From positions 17,077-81,076 of the forward strand of contig NZ_JAJNNZ010000017.1 in the NCBI RefSeq assembly GCF_022836845.1: DNA of 64,000 bases, read 5' to 3'. Source of the DNA: Vibrio gelatinilyticus (lineage in GTDB: Bacteria > Pseudomonadota > Gammaproteobacteria > Enterobacterales > Vibrionaceae). The position numbers and the translations under genes are program-made. A model generated the notes under the pieces. The model was not told the DNA's origin. It did not search any database and was given only the letters and a program-made list of their open reading frames with translations. How positions within the stretch are numbered: the stretch's first letter is position 1; the number at the start of each line of letters is the position of its first letter. Shown here in pieces: positions 8,877-16,076 of the stretch.

Positions 8877-9638
8877 ATGAAAACCTGGATGAAAAGTATT
8901 TTGACTGTCATTGCTCTATCAGCATCGATGACACAAGCAGTTCACGCTGCCGCACAAGAAGTAAAAGTCGGCATGTCTGGGCGCTATTTCCCATTCACAT
9001 TCGTCAAACAAGACGAACTACAGGGCTTTGAAGTGGATTTGTGGAATGAAATAGGCCGCCGCAATGACTACAAAGTTGAATATGTTACAGCCAGCTTCTC
9101 CGGTTTGTTTGGATTATTGGAAACAGGACGTATCGACACCATTTCGAACCAAATCACCATGACGGATGCGCGCAAAGCTAAATACCTTTTTGCAAACCCT
9201 TATGTCGTTGATGGTGCCCAAATTACTGTGCGCAAGGGTAATGACAGCATTCAAGGCCTTGAAGATCTCCAAGGCAAAACAGTAGCAGTAAACTTAGGTT
9301 CAAACTTTGAGCAGTTGCTTCGTAGCATTGATAAAGACGGAAAAATCAACATCAAGACTTACGATACTGGCATTGAACACGACGTGGCACTAGGCCGTGC
9401 TGATGCCTTTGTTATGGATCGCTTGTCCGCACTAGAATTGATTAAAAAGACAGGCTTGCCACTACAACTGGCTGGGCAACCTTTTGAGACAATTGAAAAT
9501 GCATGGCCATTCGTCAACAATGATAAGGGACAACAGCTGCAAAAAGAGGTGAACTCAGCACTAGAAGCCATGCGAGCCGATGGCACGCTTAAAACCATCT
9601 CTGAGAAATGGTTCGGTGCAGATATCACTCAGAAGTAA
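8877..9638 (+). CDS. Polar amino-acid ABC transporter, substrate-binding protein
   Basis: Periplasmic binding protein (SBP_bac_3 / cystine-FliY type) that delivers an amino acid to the permease encoded next to it. It has 253 residues with a clear signal peptide (basic start, hydrophobic core, VHA cleavage near residue 24). The mature protein opens with the family motif VKVGMSGRYFPFTF, followed by GFEVDLWNEIGRR and the second-lobe block ALGRADAFVMDRLSALELI. The start has a strong AGGAGG. It heads a three-gene importer; a terminator hairpin after it probably lets the binding protein be made in excess. Cystine is the best guess for the substrate from the overall family, but the ligand cannot be read from the sequence. 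Confidence 0.87.
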   Translation: MKTWMKSILTVIALSASMTQAVHAAAQEVKVGMSGRYFPFTFVKQDELQGFEVDLWNEIGRRNDYKVEYVTASFSGLFGLLETGRIDTISNQITMTDARKAKYLFANPYVVDGAQITVRKGNDSIQGLEDLQGKTVAVNLGSNFEQLLRSIDKDGKINIKTYDTGIEHDVALGRADAFVMDRLSALELIKKTGLPLQLAGQPFETIENAWPFVNNDKGQQLQKEVNSALEAMRADGTLKTISEKWFGADITQK

Positions 9639-9655
9639 GTGATCACTTTCTGTTG

Positions 9656-9691
9656 ACGCCCACTACTCTTAGTCGTGGGCGTTTTGTTTTT
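9656..9691 (+). terminator. Internal terminator after the binding-protein gene
   Basis: ACGCCCAC-11 nt-GTGGGCGT followed by TTTGTTTTT. It sits inside the importer operon and is likely to act as a partial terminator that sets binding protein above membrane components. Confidence 0.8.
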
Positions 9692-9734
9692 CTAATCACT
9701 ATTGATTCGTTGTATAAGTTAAGTTGGATACATT

Positions 9735-10406
9735 ATGGGATTTGATTTTCAATACATGCTAGGCCTAATGCCAATACTCCTTAAGTATCTCGGTACCACT
9801 ATGGAAATGGCCATTTGGGGCCTACTTTTTTCTTTAGTTCTGGCTGTGATCCTCGCCAATATTCGGGTATTTAAAATTCCGGTGCTGGATCAGTTAAGTC
9901 AGCTGTACATTAGCTTCTTCCGTGGTACACCGCTACTGGTACAACTCTTCTTACTTTACTATGGCTTACCACAAGTGTTCCCATTTTTGGTGGGCCTCAA
10001 CGCCTTTAGTGCTGCTGTCATAGGTCTCACCTTACATTTTGCTGCCTATATGGCAGAAAGCATTCGTGCAGCCATCATTGGTATTGATCGCAGCCAAATG
10101 GAAGCGAGCTTATCTGTAGGTATGACGACCAATCAAGCAATGCGCCGAATTATCTTGCCACAGGCAACTCGCGTCGCCTTACCATCGCTCATGAACTACT
10201 TTATCGACATGATAAAATCCACCTCATTAGCCTTCACTCTAGGGGTTGCCGAGATCATGGCCAAAGCTCAAATGGAAGCAGCATCAAGCTTTCGATTTTT
10301 CGAAGCCTTCTTAGCCGTAGCACTTATATACTGGGTTGTAGTGTTAGTACTCACTCGCATTCAACTATGGGCTGAAAAACATCTCAATAAGGCGTACGTA
10401 CGATGA
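9735..10406 (+). CDS. Polar amino-acid ABC transporter, permease
   Basis: Inner-membrane permease of the HisM/TcyL type. The 223-residue protein has an N-terminal stretch GTTMEMAIWGLLFSLVLAVI, the FRGTPLLVQLFLLYYGLP block typical of polar amino-acid permeases, and the EAA loop around EASLSVGMTTNQAMRRIILP that contacts the ATPase. Its last four bases overlap the start of the ATPase gene (ATGA), so translation is coupled. It probably works as a homodimer, because only one permease gene is present. Confidence 0.9.
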   Translation: MGFDFQYMLGLMPILLKYLGTTMEMAIWGLLFSLVLAVILANIRVFKIPVLDQLSQLYISFFRGTPLLVQLFLLYYGLPQVFPFLVGLNAFSAAVIGLTLHFAAYMAESIRAAIIGIDRSQMEASLSVGMTTNQAMRRIILPQATRVALPSLMNYFIDMIKSTSLAFTLGVAEIMAKAQMEAASSFRFFEAFLAVALIYWVVVLVLTRIQLWAEKHLNKAYVR

Positions 10407-11140
10407 TCCAATTAAAAAACATTCATAAGTCCTTTGGTGATACGCAAGTACTTAAAGGCATTGATATTGACATCAAGCAAGGTGAAATCGTTGTTGTCAT
10501 TGGCTCTAGCGGTACAGGAAAGTCCACACTGTTACGCTGTGTAAACTTCCTAGAGCACGCCGATCAAGGCCAGATCTCGATTGATGATGTTCAGGTTGAC
10601 TGTGCAAACCACAAAAAGTCTGATGTGCTAGCGCTACGCCGAAAAACGGGCTTTGTATTTCAGAACTACGCACTATTTGCCCATATGACAGCCAAGCAAA
10701 ATATCGCAGAAGGCTTAATCACTGTAAAAGGATGGAAAAAAGACGCCGCTTACCAACGCGCTCAACAAATTTTGGATGATATTGGCTTAGATGATAACGC
10801 CAATCAATATCCTGCATCTCTTTCTGGCGGCCAACAGCAACGTGTTGGGATTGGTCGTGCGATGGCACTTCAGCCAGAATTGCTGTTGTTTGATGAACCA
10901 ACTTCGGCGCTGGATCCTGAGTGGGTGGGCGAAGTTCTCCATTTAATGAAGAAGCTAGCCACGCAACATCAAACAATGCTGGTGGTCACACACGAAATGC
11001 AATTTGCCAAAGAAGTGGCTGATAAAGTGATCTTTATGGCCGACGGACACATTGTAGAACAAGGCTCTCCAGAGCAAATTTTCAATCATCCACAGGATGT
11101 TAAGCTTAAGAAATTCCTAAAAAACGTCGGGATCGAATAA
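10403..11140 (+). CDS. Polar amino-acid ABC transporter, ATP-binding protein
   Basis: Cytoplasmic ATPase that powers the importer. The 245-residue protein has Walker A GSSGTGKST (about 34-42), Q-loop FQNYALFAHM, signature LSGGQQQRVGIGRAMAL, Walker B LLLFDEPTSALDP and the switch His in VVTHEMQFA. These are the standard parts of a GlnQ/HisP-type amino-acid ATPase. Last gene of the operon; no strong terminator is visible before the rpmH promoters. Confidence 0.93.
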   Translation: MIQLKNIHKSFGDTQVLKGIDIDIKQGEIVVVIGSSGTGKSTLLRCVNFLEHADQGQISIDDVQVDCANHKKSDVLALRRKTGFVFQNYALFAHMTAKQNIAEGLITVKGWKKDAAYQRAQQILDDIGLDDNANQYPASLSGGQQQRVGIGRAMALQPELLLFDEPTSALDPEWVGEVLHLMKKLATQHQTMLVVTHEMQFAKEVADKVIFMADGHIVEQGSPEQIFNHPQDVKLKKFLKNVGIE

Positions 11141-11146
11141 GGATCC

Positions 11147-11174
11147 TTGCGCTCTGGCTCACAAAACGTATAAT
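11147..11174 (+). promoter_or_regulatory. Candidate distal promoter of rpmH-rnpA
   Basis: TTGCGC and a perfect TATAAT separated by 16 nt, about 170 nt before rpmH. Confidence 0.55.
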
Positions 11175-11205
11175 TCGCCAACCGGAATTTTAGTCAAACT
11201 GATTA

Positions 11206-11234
11206 TTGACTCTTTGTGAGTCAGTGATTACAAT
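11206..11234 (+). promoter_or_regulatory. Candidate proximal promoter of rpmH-rnpA
   Basis: TTGACT and TACAAT separated by exactly 17 nt, about 114 nt before rpmH; the better -35 of the two. Confidence 0.7.
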
Positions 11235-11347
11235 TCCGCCTCTTTGTTGAGAGGCGTCGGATTTCCTCTTTATATAATAGAGAAGAAAATACACCCACGC
11301 CGGGTTTGACAAGAACCTAAAACTACTGATCAGTAAAGGTAATAAAC

Positions 11348-11482
11348 ATGAAACGCACTTTTCAACCTTCAGTTCTAAAGCGCAAGCGCAGCCACGGTTT
11401 CCGTGCTCGCATGGCAACAAAGAACGGTCGCAAAGTAATTAATGCACGTCGTGCAAAAGGCCGTGCGCGCCTTTCAAAATAA
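11348..11482 (+). CDS. rpmH: 50S ribosomal protein L34
   Basis: Small basic ribosomal protein of the large subunit. The 44-residue product runs MKRTFQPSVLKRKRSHGFRA through RRAKGRARLSK, the universal L34 sequence. It precedes rnpA by 9 nt, the almost invariant bacterial arrangement, with two candidate promoters upstream. Confidence 0.98.
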   Translation: MKRTFQPSVLKRKRSHGFRARMATKNGRKVINARRAKGRARLSK

Positions 11483-11491
11483 TTTTCTATT

Positions 11492-11848
11492 TTGAGTAAG
11501 CACGCATTTTATCGGGAGTTACGTTTGTTAACTCCCGAGCATTATCAAAACGTCTTTAAGCAAGCTCATCGAGCAGGCTCCCCCCACTTCACCATCATTG
11601 CTCGCAAAAACGACTTATCACACCCTCGACTTGGTTTAGCGGTTCCTAAAAAGCAGATAAAAACAGCTGTAGCTAGAAATCACTTTAAGCGATTGGTTCG
11701 TGAAAGCTTTCGTAACAAACAACATGACCTTCCAAGTAAAGATTTTGTTGTAATTGCGAAAAAGAGTGCGCAAACTCTAAGCAACGATGAAACATTCAAA
11801 CTTCTAGATAAATTATGGCATCGCCTATCTCGCCCTTCGCGTGGTTAG
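11492..11848 (+). CDS. rnpA: Ribonuclease P protein component
   Basis: Protein cofactor that helps RNase P RNA bind and cleave pre-tRNA 5' leaders. It has 118 residues, the usual length, starting at a TTG codon 9 nt after rpmH; this start gives the family N-terminus with RELRLLTPEHYQNVF. The RNA-binding block reads ARNHFKRLVRESFR, where the widely conserved RNR signature has His at residue 64 instead of Arg (see findings). Its 3' end overlaps yidD by 34 nt. Confidence 0.95.
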   Translation: MSKHAFYRELRLLTPEHYQNVFKQAHRAGSPHFTIIARKNDLSHPRLGLAVPKKQIKTAVARNHFKRLVRESFRNKQHDLPSKDFVVIAKKSAQTLSNDETFKLLDKLWHRLSRPSRG

Positions 11849-12072
11849 CTATCGGTATAGTCTATCTATACAGATGGATAATTAGCCCCTTAATTGGCCC
11901 CCGCTGCCGATTCACTCCAACATGCTCTCTTTATGCAATTGAAGCGTTGAAAGCTCACGGTTTTGTAAAAGGGTGTTGGTTATCAGGCAAACGTCTATTA
12001 AGATGTCATCCTTTGAATGAAGGGGGATTTGACCCCGTACCACCAGTCCAAAAACAAGACAGAGATAAATAA
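11815..12072 (+). CDS. yidD: Membrane protein insertion efficiency factor YidD
   Basis: Small inner-membrane-associated protein that aids YidC-dependent insertion. The 85-residue product shows the family signature YRWIISPLIGPRCRFTPTCS, then CSLYAIEALKAHG and RLLRCHPLNEGGFDPVP. It overlaps rnpA by 34 nt in another frame and ends 2 nt before yidC, as in most bacteria. The ATG start is supported by the conserved N-terminal amphipathic stretch. Confidence 0.95.
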   Translation: MASPISPFAWLAIGIVYLYRWIISPLIGPRCRFTPTCSLYAIEALKAHGFVKGCWLSGKRLLRCHPLNEGGFDPVPPVQKQDRDK

Positions 12073-12074
12073 CG

Positions 12075-13694
12075 ATGGATTCTCAACGTAATATTCTGTT
12101 AATCGGTTTGGCTTTGGTTTCTTTTTTGCTGTTTAATCAATGGCAAGCATATAAGAACCCAGCTCCTCAACCGGTTGCACAGACTCAAAGCAGCAGCACT
12201 CTACCTGCACCGTCATTTGCTGGCGATCTCGACCCAGCACCTGGTCACGCAGCAGCAGCGAAAACAATTACTGTCAGTACTGACGTATTGACTCTGTCAA
12301 TCGACACTGTAGGTGGTGACGTCGTTTCTACTAAACTGAACCAATACTCAGCTGAGCTCGATTCAGATGAACCATTTGTGCTACTGAGAAATGAGCAAGG
12401 TCATCAGTTTATTGCGCAAAGTGGTCTAGTTGGTCCTCAAGGTATCGATTTAAGCAGCACAAATCGCCCTGCCTACCACGTTTCAGCCGATAGCTATACT
12501 CTACAAGACGGTCAAGACGAACTACGCGTTCCTATGAGCTACGAAGCCAATGGACTGACGTACACCAAGACTTATATCTTCAAGCGCAACAACTATGCGA
12601 TTGATGTGGAATATGCCGTAAACAACACCTCGGGCCAGAACGCGACATTTGGTATGTACGCTCACCTGCGCCAAAGCCTGCAAGATAAAGGCGGCAACAT
12701 AGCCATGCCGACATACACTGGCGGTGCTTACTCAACACAAGACACTCGTTACAAGAAGTACAGCTTCGACGATATGCAAGATCGTAACTTGTCGCTAAAC
12801 CTGGTTGATGGCCAGGGTTGGGCAGCAATGATTCAGCACTATTTTGCTGCGGCTTGGATCCCTCGAGATGAGCCGGGAACAAGCCTTTACACTCGCGTGA
12901 TTGGTAATTCTGGCGATATCGGTATCCGCATGCCAAACAAAACGATTGCAGATGGCCAAAGCGCCACTTTAAAGGCAACGCTTTGGGCTGGACCTAAACT
13001 GCAAAACGAAATGGAAGCGACGGCACCAAACCTTGACCTAGTAGTAGACTATGGTTGGCTATGGTTCATTGCCAAACCTCTGCACACGCTTCTATCGTTC
13101 ATTCAAGGCATCGTCGTAAACTGGGGTCTTGCGATCATCTGTTTGACTTTCTTGGTTCGGGGTGCAATGTACCCACTGACGAAAGCTCAATACACCTCGA
13201 TGGCAAAAATGCGTATGCTGCAACCAAAACTGCAAGCAATGCGCGAGCGTATTGGTGATGACCGCCAGCGTATGAGCCAAGAAATGATGGAGCTGTACAA
13301 GAAAGAAAAAGTAAACCCACTGGGTGGTTGTTTACCTATTCTTCTACAAATGCCTATCTTCATCGCACTTTACTGGGCACTAATGGAATCTGTTGAACTT
13401 CGTCATTCGCCGTTCTTCGGTTGGATCCACGATCTATCAGCACAAGACCCTTACTACATCTTGCCTCTACTAATGGGTGCAAGCATGTTCGTTATCCAGA
13501 AAATGAGCCCGACGACCGTAACGGATCCAATGCAGCAGAAGATCATGACCTTTATGCCGGTTATGTTTACCTTCTTCTTCCTGTGGTTCCCATCAGGTCT
13601 TGTTCTGTACTGGTTGGTATCGAACATCGTGACGCTTATCCAGCAGACCTTGATCTATCGAGCGCTGGAGAAAAAAGGCTTACATTCGAAGTAA
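12075..13694 (+). CDS. yidC: Membrane protein insertase YidC
   Basis: Oxa1-family insertase that places and folds inner-membrane proteins, alone or with SecYEG. The 539-residue protein has an N-terminal transmembrane anchor (ILLIGLALVSFLLFNQW), a large periplasmic beta-supersandwich domain (about 60-340) and the conserved core with GLAIICLTFLVRGAMYPL, whose Arg belongs to the hydrophilic groove. A cytoplasmic coiled-coil with repeated M/K/Q (MAKMRMLQPKLQAMRERIGD) and NPLGGCLPILLQMPIFIALY follow. Last gene of the rpmH cluster, closed by a terminator. Confidence 0.97.
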   Translation: MDSQRNILLIGLALVSFLLFNQWQAYKNPAPQPVAQTQSSSTLPAPSFAGDLDPAPGHAAAAKTITVSTDVLTLSIDTVGGDVVSTKLNQYSAELDSDEPFVLLRNEQGHQFIAQSGLVGPQGIDLSSTNRPAYHVSADSYTLQDGQDELRVPMSYEANGLTYTKTYIFKRNNYAIDVEYAVNNTSGQNATFGMYAHLRQSLQDKGGNIAMPTYTGGAYSTQDTRYKKYSFDDMQDRNLSLNLVDGQGWAAMIQHYFAAAWIPRDEPGTSLYTRVIGNSGDIGIRMPNKTIADGQSATLKATLWAGPKLQNEMEATAPNLDLVVDYGWLWFIAKPLHTLLSFIQGIVVNWGLAIICLTFLVRGAMYPLTKAQYTSMAKMRMLQPKLQAMRERIGDDRQRMSQEMMELYKKEKVNPLGGCLPILLQMPIFIALYWALMESVELRHSPFFGWIHDLSAQDPYYILPLLMGASMFVIQKMSPTTVTDPMQQKIMTFMPVMFTFFFLWFPSGLVLYWLVSNIVTLIQQTLIYRALEKKGLHSK

Positions 13695-13717
13695 CCTAAA
13701 GCACAATCAATAACAGA

Positions 13718-13746
13718 AAGGCGGCCTAAATGGTCGCCTTTTTTAT
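13718..13746 (+). terminator. Terminator after yidC
   Basis: AGGCGGCC-TAAA-GGTCGCCT (one G-U pair) followed by TTTTTTATTT. Confidence 0.8.
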
Positions 13747-13792
13747 TTACCATGATTACAATTCATCTAAAGCAATGCGACTAGGCGATAAT

Positions 13793-15154
13793 ATGACAAC
13801 TGATACGATTGTGGCGCAAGCCACAGCGACTGGACGAGGTGGTGTAGGCATCATCCGAGTTTCCGGCCCACAGGCAGCACAGGTAGCGTTAGAGGTCACA
13901 GGTAAGGCTCTTAAACCAAGGTATGCAGAATACCTTCCGTTTAAAGCCACAGATGGCCTCGAACTGGATCAAGGTATCGCTCTCTATTTTCCAAATCCTC
14001 ATTCGTTTACAGGCGAAGATGTTTTAGAGCTACAGGGGCATGGTGGTCCTGTTGTTATGGATATGCTCATTAAGCGAATTCTGGAAATCCAGGGGCTACG
14101 CCTTGCAAGACCGGGTGAGTTTTCTGAGCGAGCTTTCCTTAATGACAAACTCGATCTCACACAGGCAGAAGCGATTGCCGACTTAATTGATGCCAGCTCA
14201 GAAGAAGCGGCTAAATCGGCCCTGCAATCATTGCAAGGTGAGTTTTCCAAACGAATCCACGTATTGGTCGAATCCCTAGTCCATTTGCGCATTTATGTCG
14301 AAGCTGCCATCGATTTTCCAGAAGAAGAAATCGACTTCCTTGCCGATGGTAAAGTGTCCGCTGACTTACAAACTATTATTGATAACCTTGCTGAAGTCAT
14401 TAGAGAAGCAAACCAAGGCGCTATTATGCGTGAAGGCATGAAAGTGGTTATCGCGGGTCGGCCAAATGCAGGTAAATCAAGTTTACTCAATGCACTTTCA
14501 GGAAAAGACTCAGCCATCGTCACCGACATAGCAGGTACTACTCGAGATGTACTTAGAGAGCATATCCATATTGATGGTATGCCACTGCACATTATAGATA
14601 CAGCAGGCCTTAGAGATGCCTCAGATGAAGTTGAACGTATCGGTATCGAAAGAGCTTGGGATGAAATTGAACAAGCTGATCGCGTGTTATTTATGGTCGA
14701 TGGCACCACAACGGATGCTACTAATCCGCTCGATATCTGGCCTGACTTTATGGACAAACTACCTGAAAAGATCGGTATAACGGTGATCCGCAATAAAGTG
14801 GATCAAACGAAGGAAGAATTAGGGATCTGCCACGTCAATGATCCAACGCTCATTAGGCTGTCAGCAAAGACTGGACAGGGTGTGGATGCATTACGCGAGC
14901 ATTTGAAGTCCTGCATGGGCTTTCACGGCGCAAATGAAGGCGGCTTTATGGCAAGGCGACGTCACCTCGACGCCCTTGCTAACGCTGCTGATCATCTAAC
15001 CATTGGTCAGCAGCAGCTCGAAGGCTACATGGCTGGAGAAATCCTAGCAGAAGAACTTCGAATCACGCAGCAATACCTCAACGAGATCACCGGTGAATTT
15101 AGCTCTGATGATCTTCTTGGCCGTATCTTCTCTTCATTCTGTATTGGAAAATAA
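13793..15154 (+). CDS. mnmE: tRNA modification GTPase MnmE
   Basis: GTPase that with MnmG makes the 5-carboxymethylaminomethyl group on U34 of several tRNAs. The 453-residue protein begins MTTDTIVAQATATGRGGVGI (the frame is open from 13730, but this start fits the family). It has the N-terminal folate-binding domain, an inserted G domain with GRPNAGKSS (G1), DIAGTTRD (G2), DTAGLRD (G3) and NKVD (G4), and the invariant C-terminal CIGK. Its partner mnmG lies just across the origin. mioC follows after 10 nt. Confidence 0.96.
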   Translation: MTTDTIVAQATATGRGGVGIIRVSGPQAAQVALEVTGKALKPRYAEYLPFKATDGLELDQGIALYFPNPHSFTGEDVLELQGHGGPVVMDMLIKRILEIQGLRLARPGEFSERAFLNDKLDLTQAEAIADLIDASSEEAAKSALQSLQGEFSKRIHVLVESLVHLRIYVEAAIDFPEEEIDFLADGKVSADLQTIIDNLAEVIREANQGAIMREGMKVVIAGRPNAGKSSLLNALSGKDSAIVTDIAGTTRDVLREHIHIDGMPLHIIDTAGLRDASDEVERIGIERAWDEIEQADRVLFMVDGTTTDATNPLDIWPDFMDKLPEKIGITVIRNKVDQTKEELGICHVNDPTLIRLSAKTGQGVDALREHLKSCMGFHGANEGGFMARRRHLDALANAADHLTIGQQQLEGYMAGEILAEELRITQQYLNEITGEFSSDDLLGRIFSSFCIGK

Positions 15155-15164
15155 AAGGATTACA

Positions 15165-15599
15165 ATGATTCACATCATCACAGGAAGTACCTTAGGCGGC
15201 GCTGAATATGTTGGCGACCACCTCAGTGATCTCTTAATAGAACAAGGCCTACAAACCGAGATACATAACCAGCCTGATTTGACTGAGATCGGAAATCAAG
15301 GGTTATGGCTTATCGTAACCTCGACACATGGCGCTGGTGACTACCCAGATAACATTCAACCTTTTATTCAAGCCTTACAAAATACGCCACCGAAAATGGA
15401 TGAGGTAAAGTATGCAGTCATCGCCATTGGTGATTCTAGCTACGATACATTTTGCCAGGCAGGTAAACACGCTCACGAGTTACTTCTTGATATAGGAGCA
15501 ACACCGGTGAGTGACTGTTTCACTATCGATATTCTTGAGCATTCGGTCCCGGAGGATCAGGCTGAAGAGTGGCTAAGAACGCATATTTCACGTCTCTAA
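15165..15599 (+). CDS. mioC: Flavodoxin-like protein MioC
   Basis: FMN-binding flavodoxin-fold protein, in E. coli an electron donor in biotin synthase assays, and known for transcription into the origin. It has 144 residues with the family start MIHIITGSTLGGAEYVGDHL, the FMN loop TSTHGAGDYPDN and AIGDSSYDTFCQAG. The start at 15165 follows AAAAGGA; the frame extends further upstream but that part overlaps mnmE. It ends at a terminator directly before the origin. Confidence 0.93.
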   Translation: MIHIITGSTLGGAEYVGDHLSDLLIEQGLQTEIHNQPDLTEIGNQGLWLIVTSTHGAGDYPDNIQPFIQALQNTPPKMDEVKYAVIAIGDSSYDTFCQAGKHAHELLLDIGATPVSDCFTIDILEHSVPEDQAEEWLRTHISRL

Positions 15600-15620
15600 C
15601 CCCAGAACTACATCATCAGA

Positions 15621-15646
15621 AAGCGGCATTTTGCCGCTTTTTTTAC
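15621..15646 (+). terminator. Terminator between mioC and the origin
   Basis: AAGCGGCA-TTT-TGCCGCTT followed by TTTTTTA; would shield the origin from mioC transcription. Confidence 0.85.
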
Positions 15647-15649
15647 ACC

Positions 15650-15658
15650 TGTGTATAA
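15650..15658 (-). promoter_or_regulatory. DnaA box
   Basis: TTATACACA on the minus strand; consensus match, outermost on the mioC side. Confidence 0.85.
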
Positions 15659-15708
15659 ATTTTGGGGTCAAGCAACGATCTGACCGCTCACATTTTAACC
15701 ACTTAGAC

Positions 15709-15717
15709 TGTGTATAA
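15709..15717 (-). promoter_or_regulatory. DnaA box
   Basis: TTATACACA on the minus strand, 59 bp from the previous box, inside a repeated context TGTGTATAACTAG that recurs at 15783. Confidence 0.85.
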
Positions 15718-15782
15718 CTAGTCAAGTAATCAGTGAAGAACCTATAGTTATCCCAATAACAACTTAGCCTCTCTCCCCCCCC

Positions 15783-15791
15783 TGTGTATAA
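15783..15791 (-). promoter_or_regulatory. DnaA box
   Basis: TTATACACA on the minus strand, 74 bp from the previous box, in the same TGTGTATAACTAG context. Confidence 0.85.
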
Positions 15792-15888
15792 CTAGCCATT
15801 TTGATCCCAGCTAATCCTCGATCAGATCAGAGCAAGATCACAAGAAACGATCCACAAAAGATCCATGTCTTTGTTGATCATTTTCGAG

Positions 15889-15897
15889 TTATCCACA
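15889..15897 (+). promoter_or_regulatory. DnaA box, R1-like
   Basis: TTATCCACA on the plus strand, the high-affinity form, just before the AT-rich unwinding tract. Confidence 0.88.
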
Positions 15898-15906
15898 GAA
15901 ATGGGC

Positions 15907-15979
15907 GATCCTAATAATAGATCTAATAAAAGATCATATAAATAGATCTTATATTTAATAGATCTCTTGTCTTGATCCA
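15907..15979. other. DNA unwinding region of oriC
   Basis: AT-rich tract with six GATC sites, several as AGATCT, resembling the GATC-starting 13-mers of E. coli oriC. It lies between the R1-like box and mnmG. Confidence 0.75.
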
Positions 15980-16076
15980 AAAAAACCGAAAAGCGTTTTA
16001 TCACCGCTTGAAAGGAGGTAGAATATCGCTCCTTTTTGTTTGTCTAATTTCTCTATTGAATACCAGAGGTCGGTTC

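Larger units (their letters stand above)
15647..16076. other. oriC: Chromosomal replication origin (oriC)
   Basis: A 430-bp gene-free region between mioC and mnmG, the position of oriC in enteric and vibrio chromosome 1. It holds four DnaA boxes identical to TTATNCACA, 14 GATC (Dam) sites between 15677 and 15979, and an AT-rich unwinding tract next to mnmG. Three boxes are TTATACACA on the minus strand and one is TTATCCACA on the plus strand nearest the AT-rich part, as R1 is in E. coli. A run of eight C (15775-15782) abuts one box. The high GATC density fits SeqA/Dam sequestration. Confidence 0.93.

Noticed and set aside
14293..14793. 166-codon frame antisense to mnmE
   Set aside because: Overlaps the G domain of mnmE completely and has the Ser-rich composition of a shadow.
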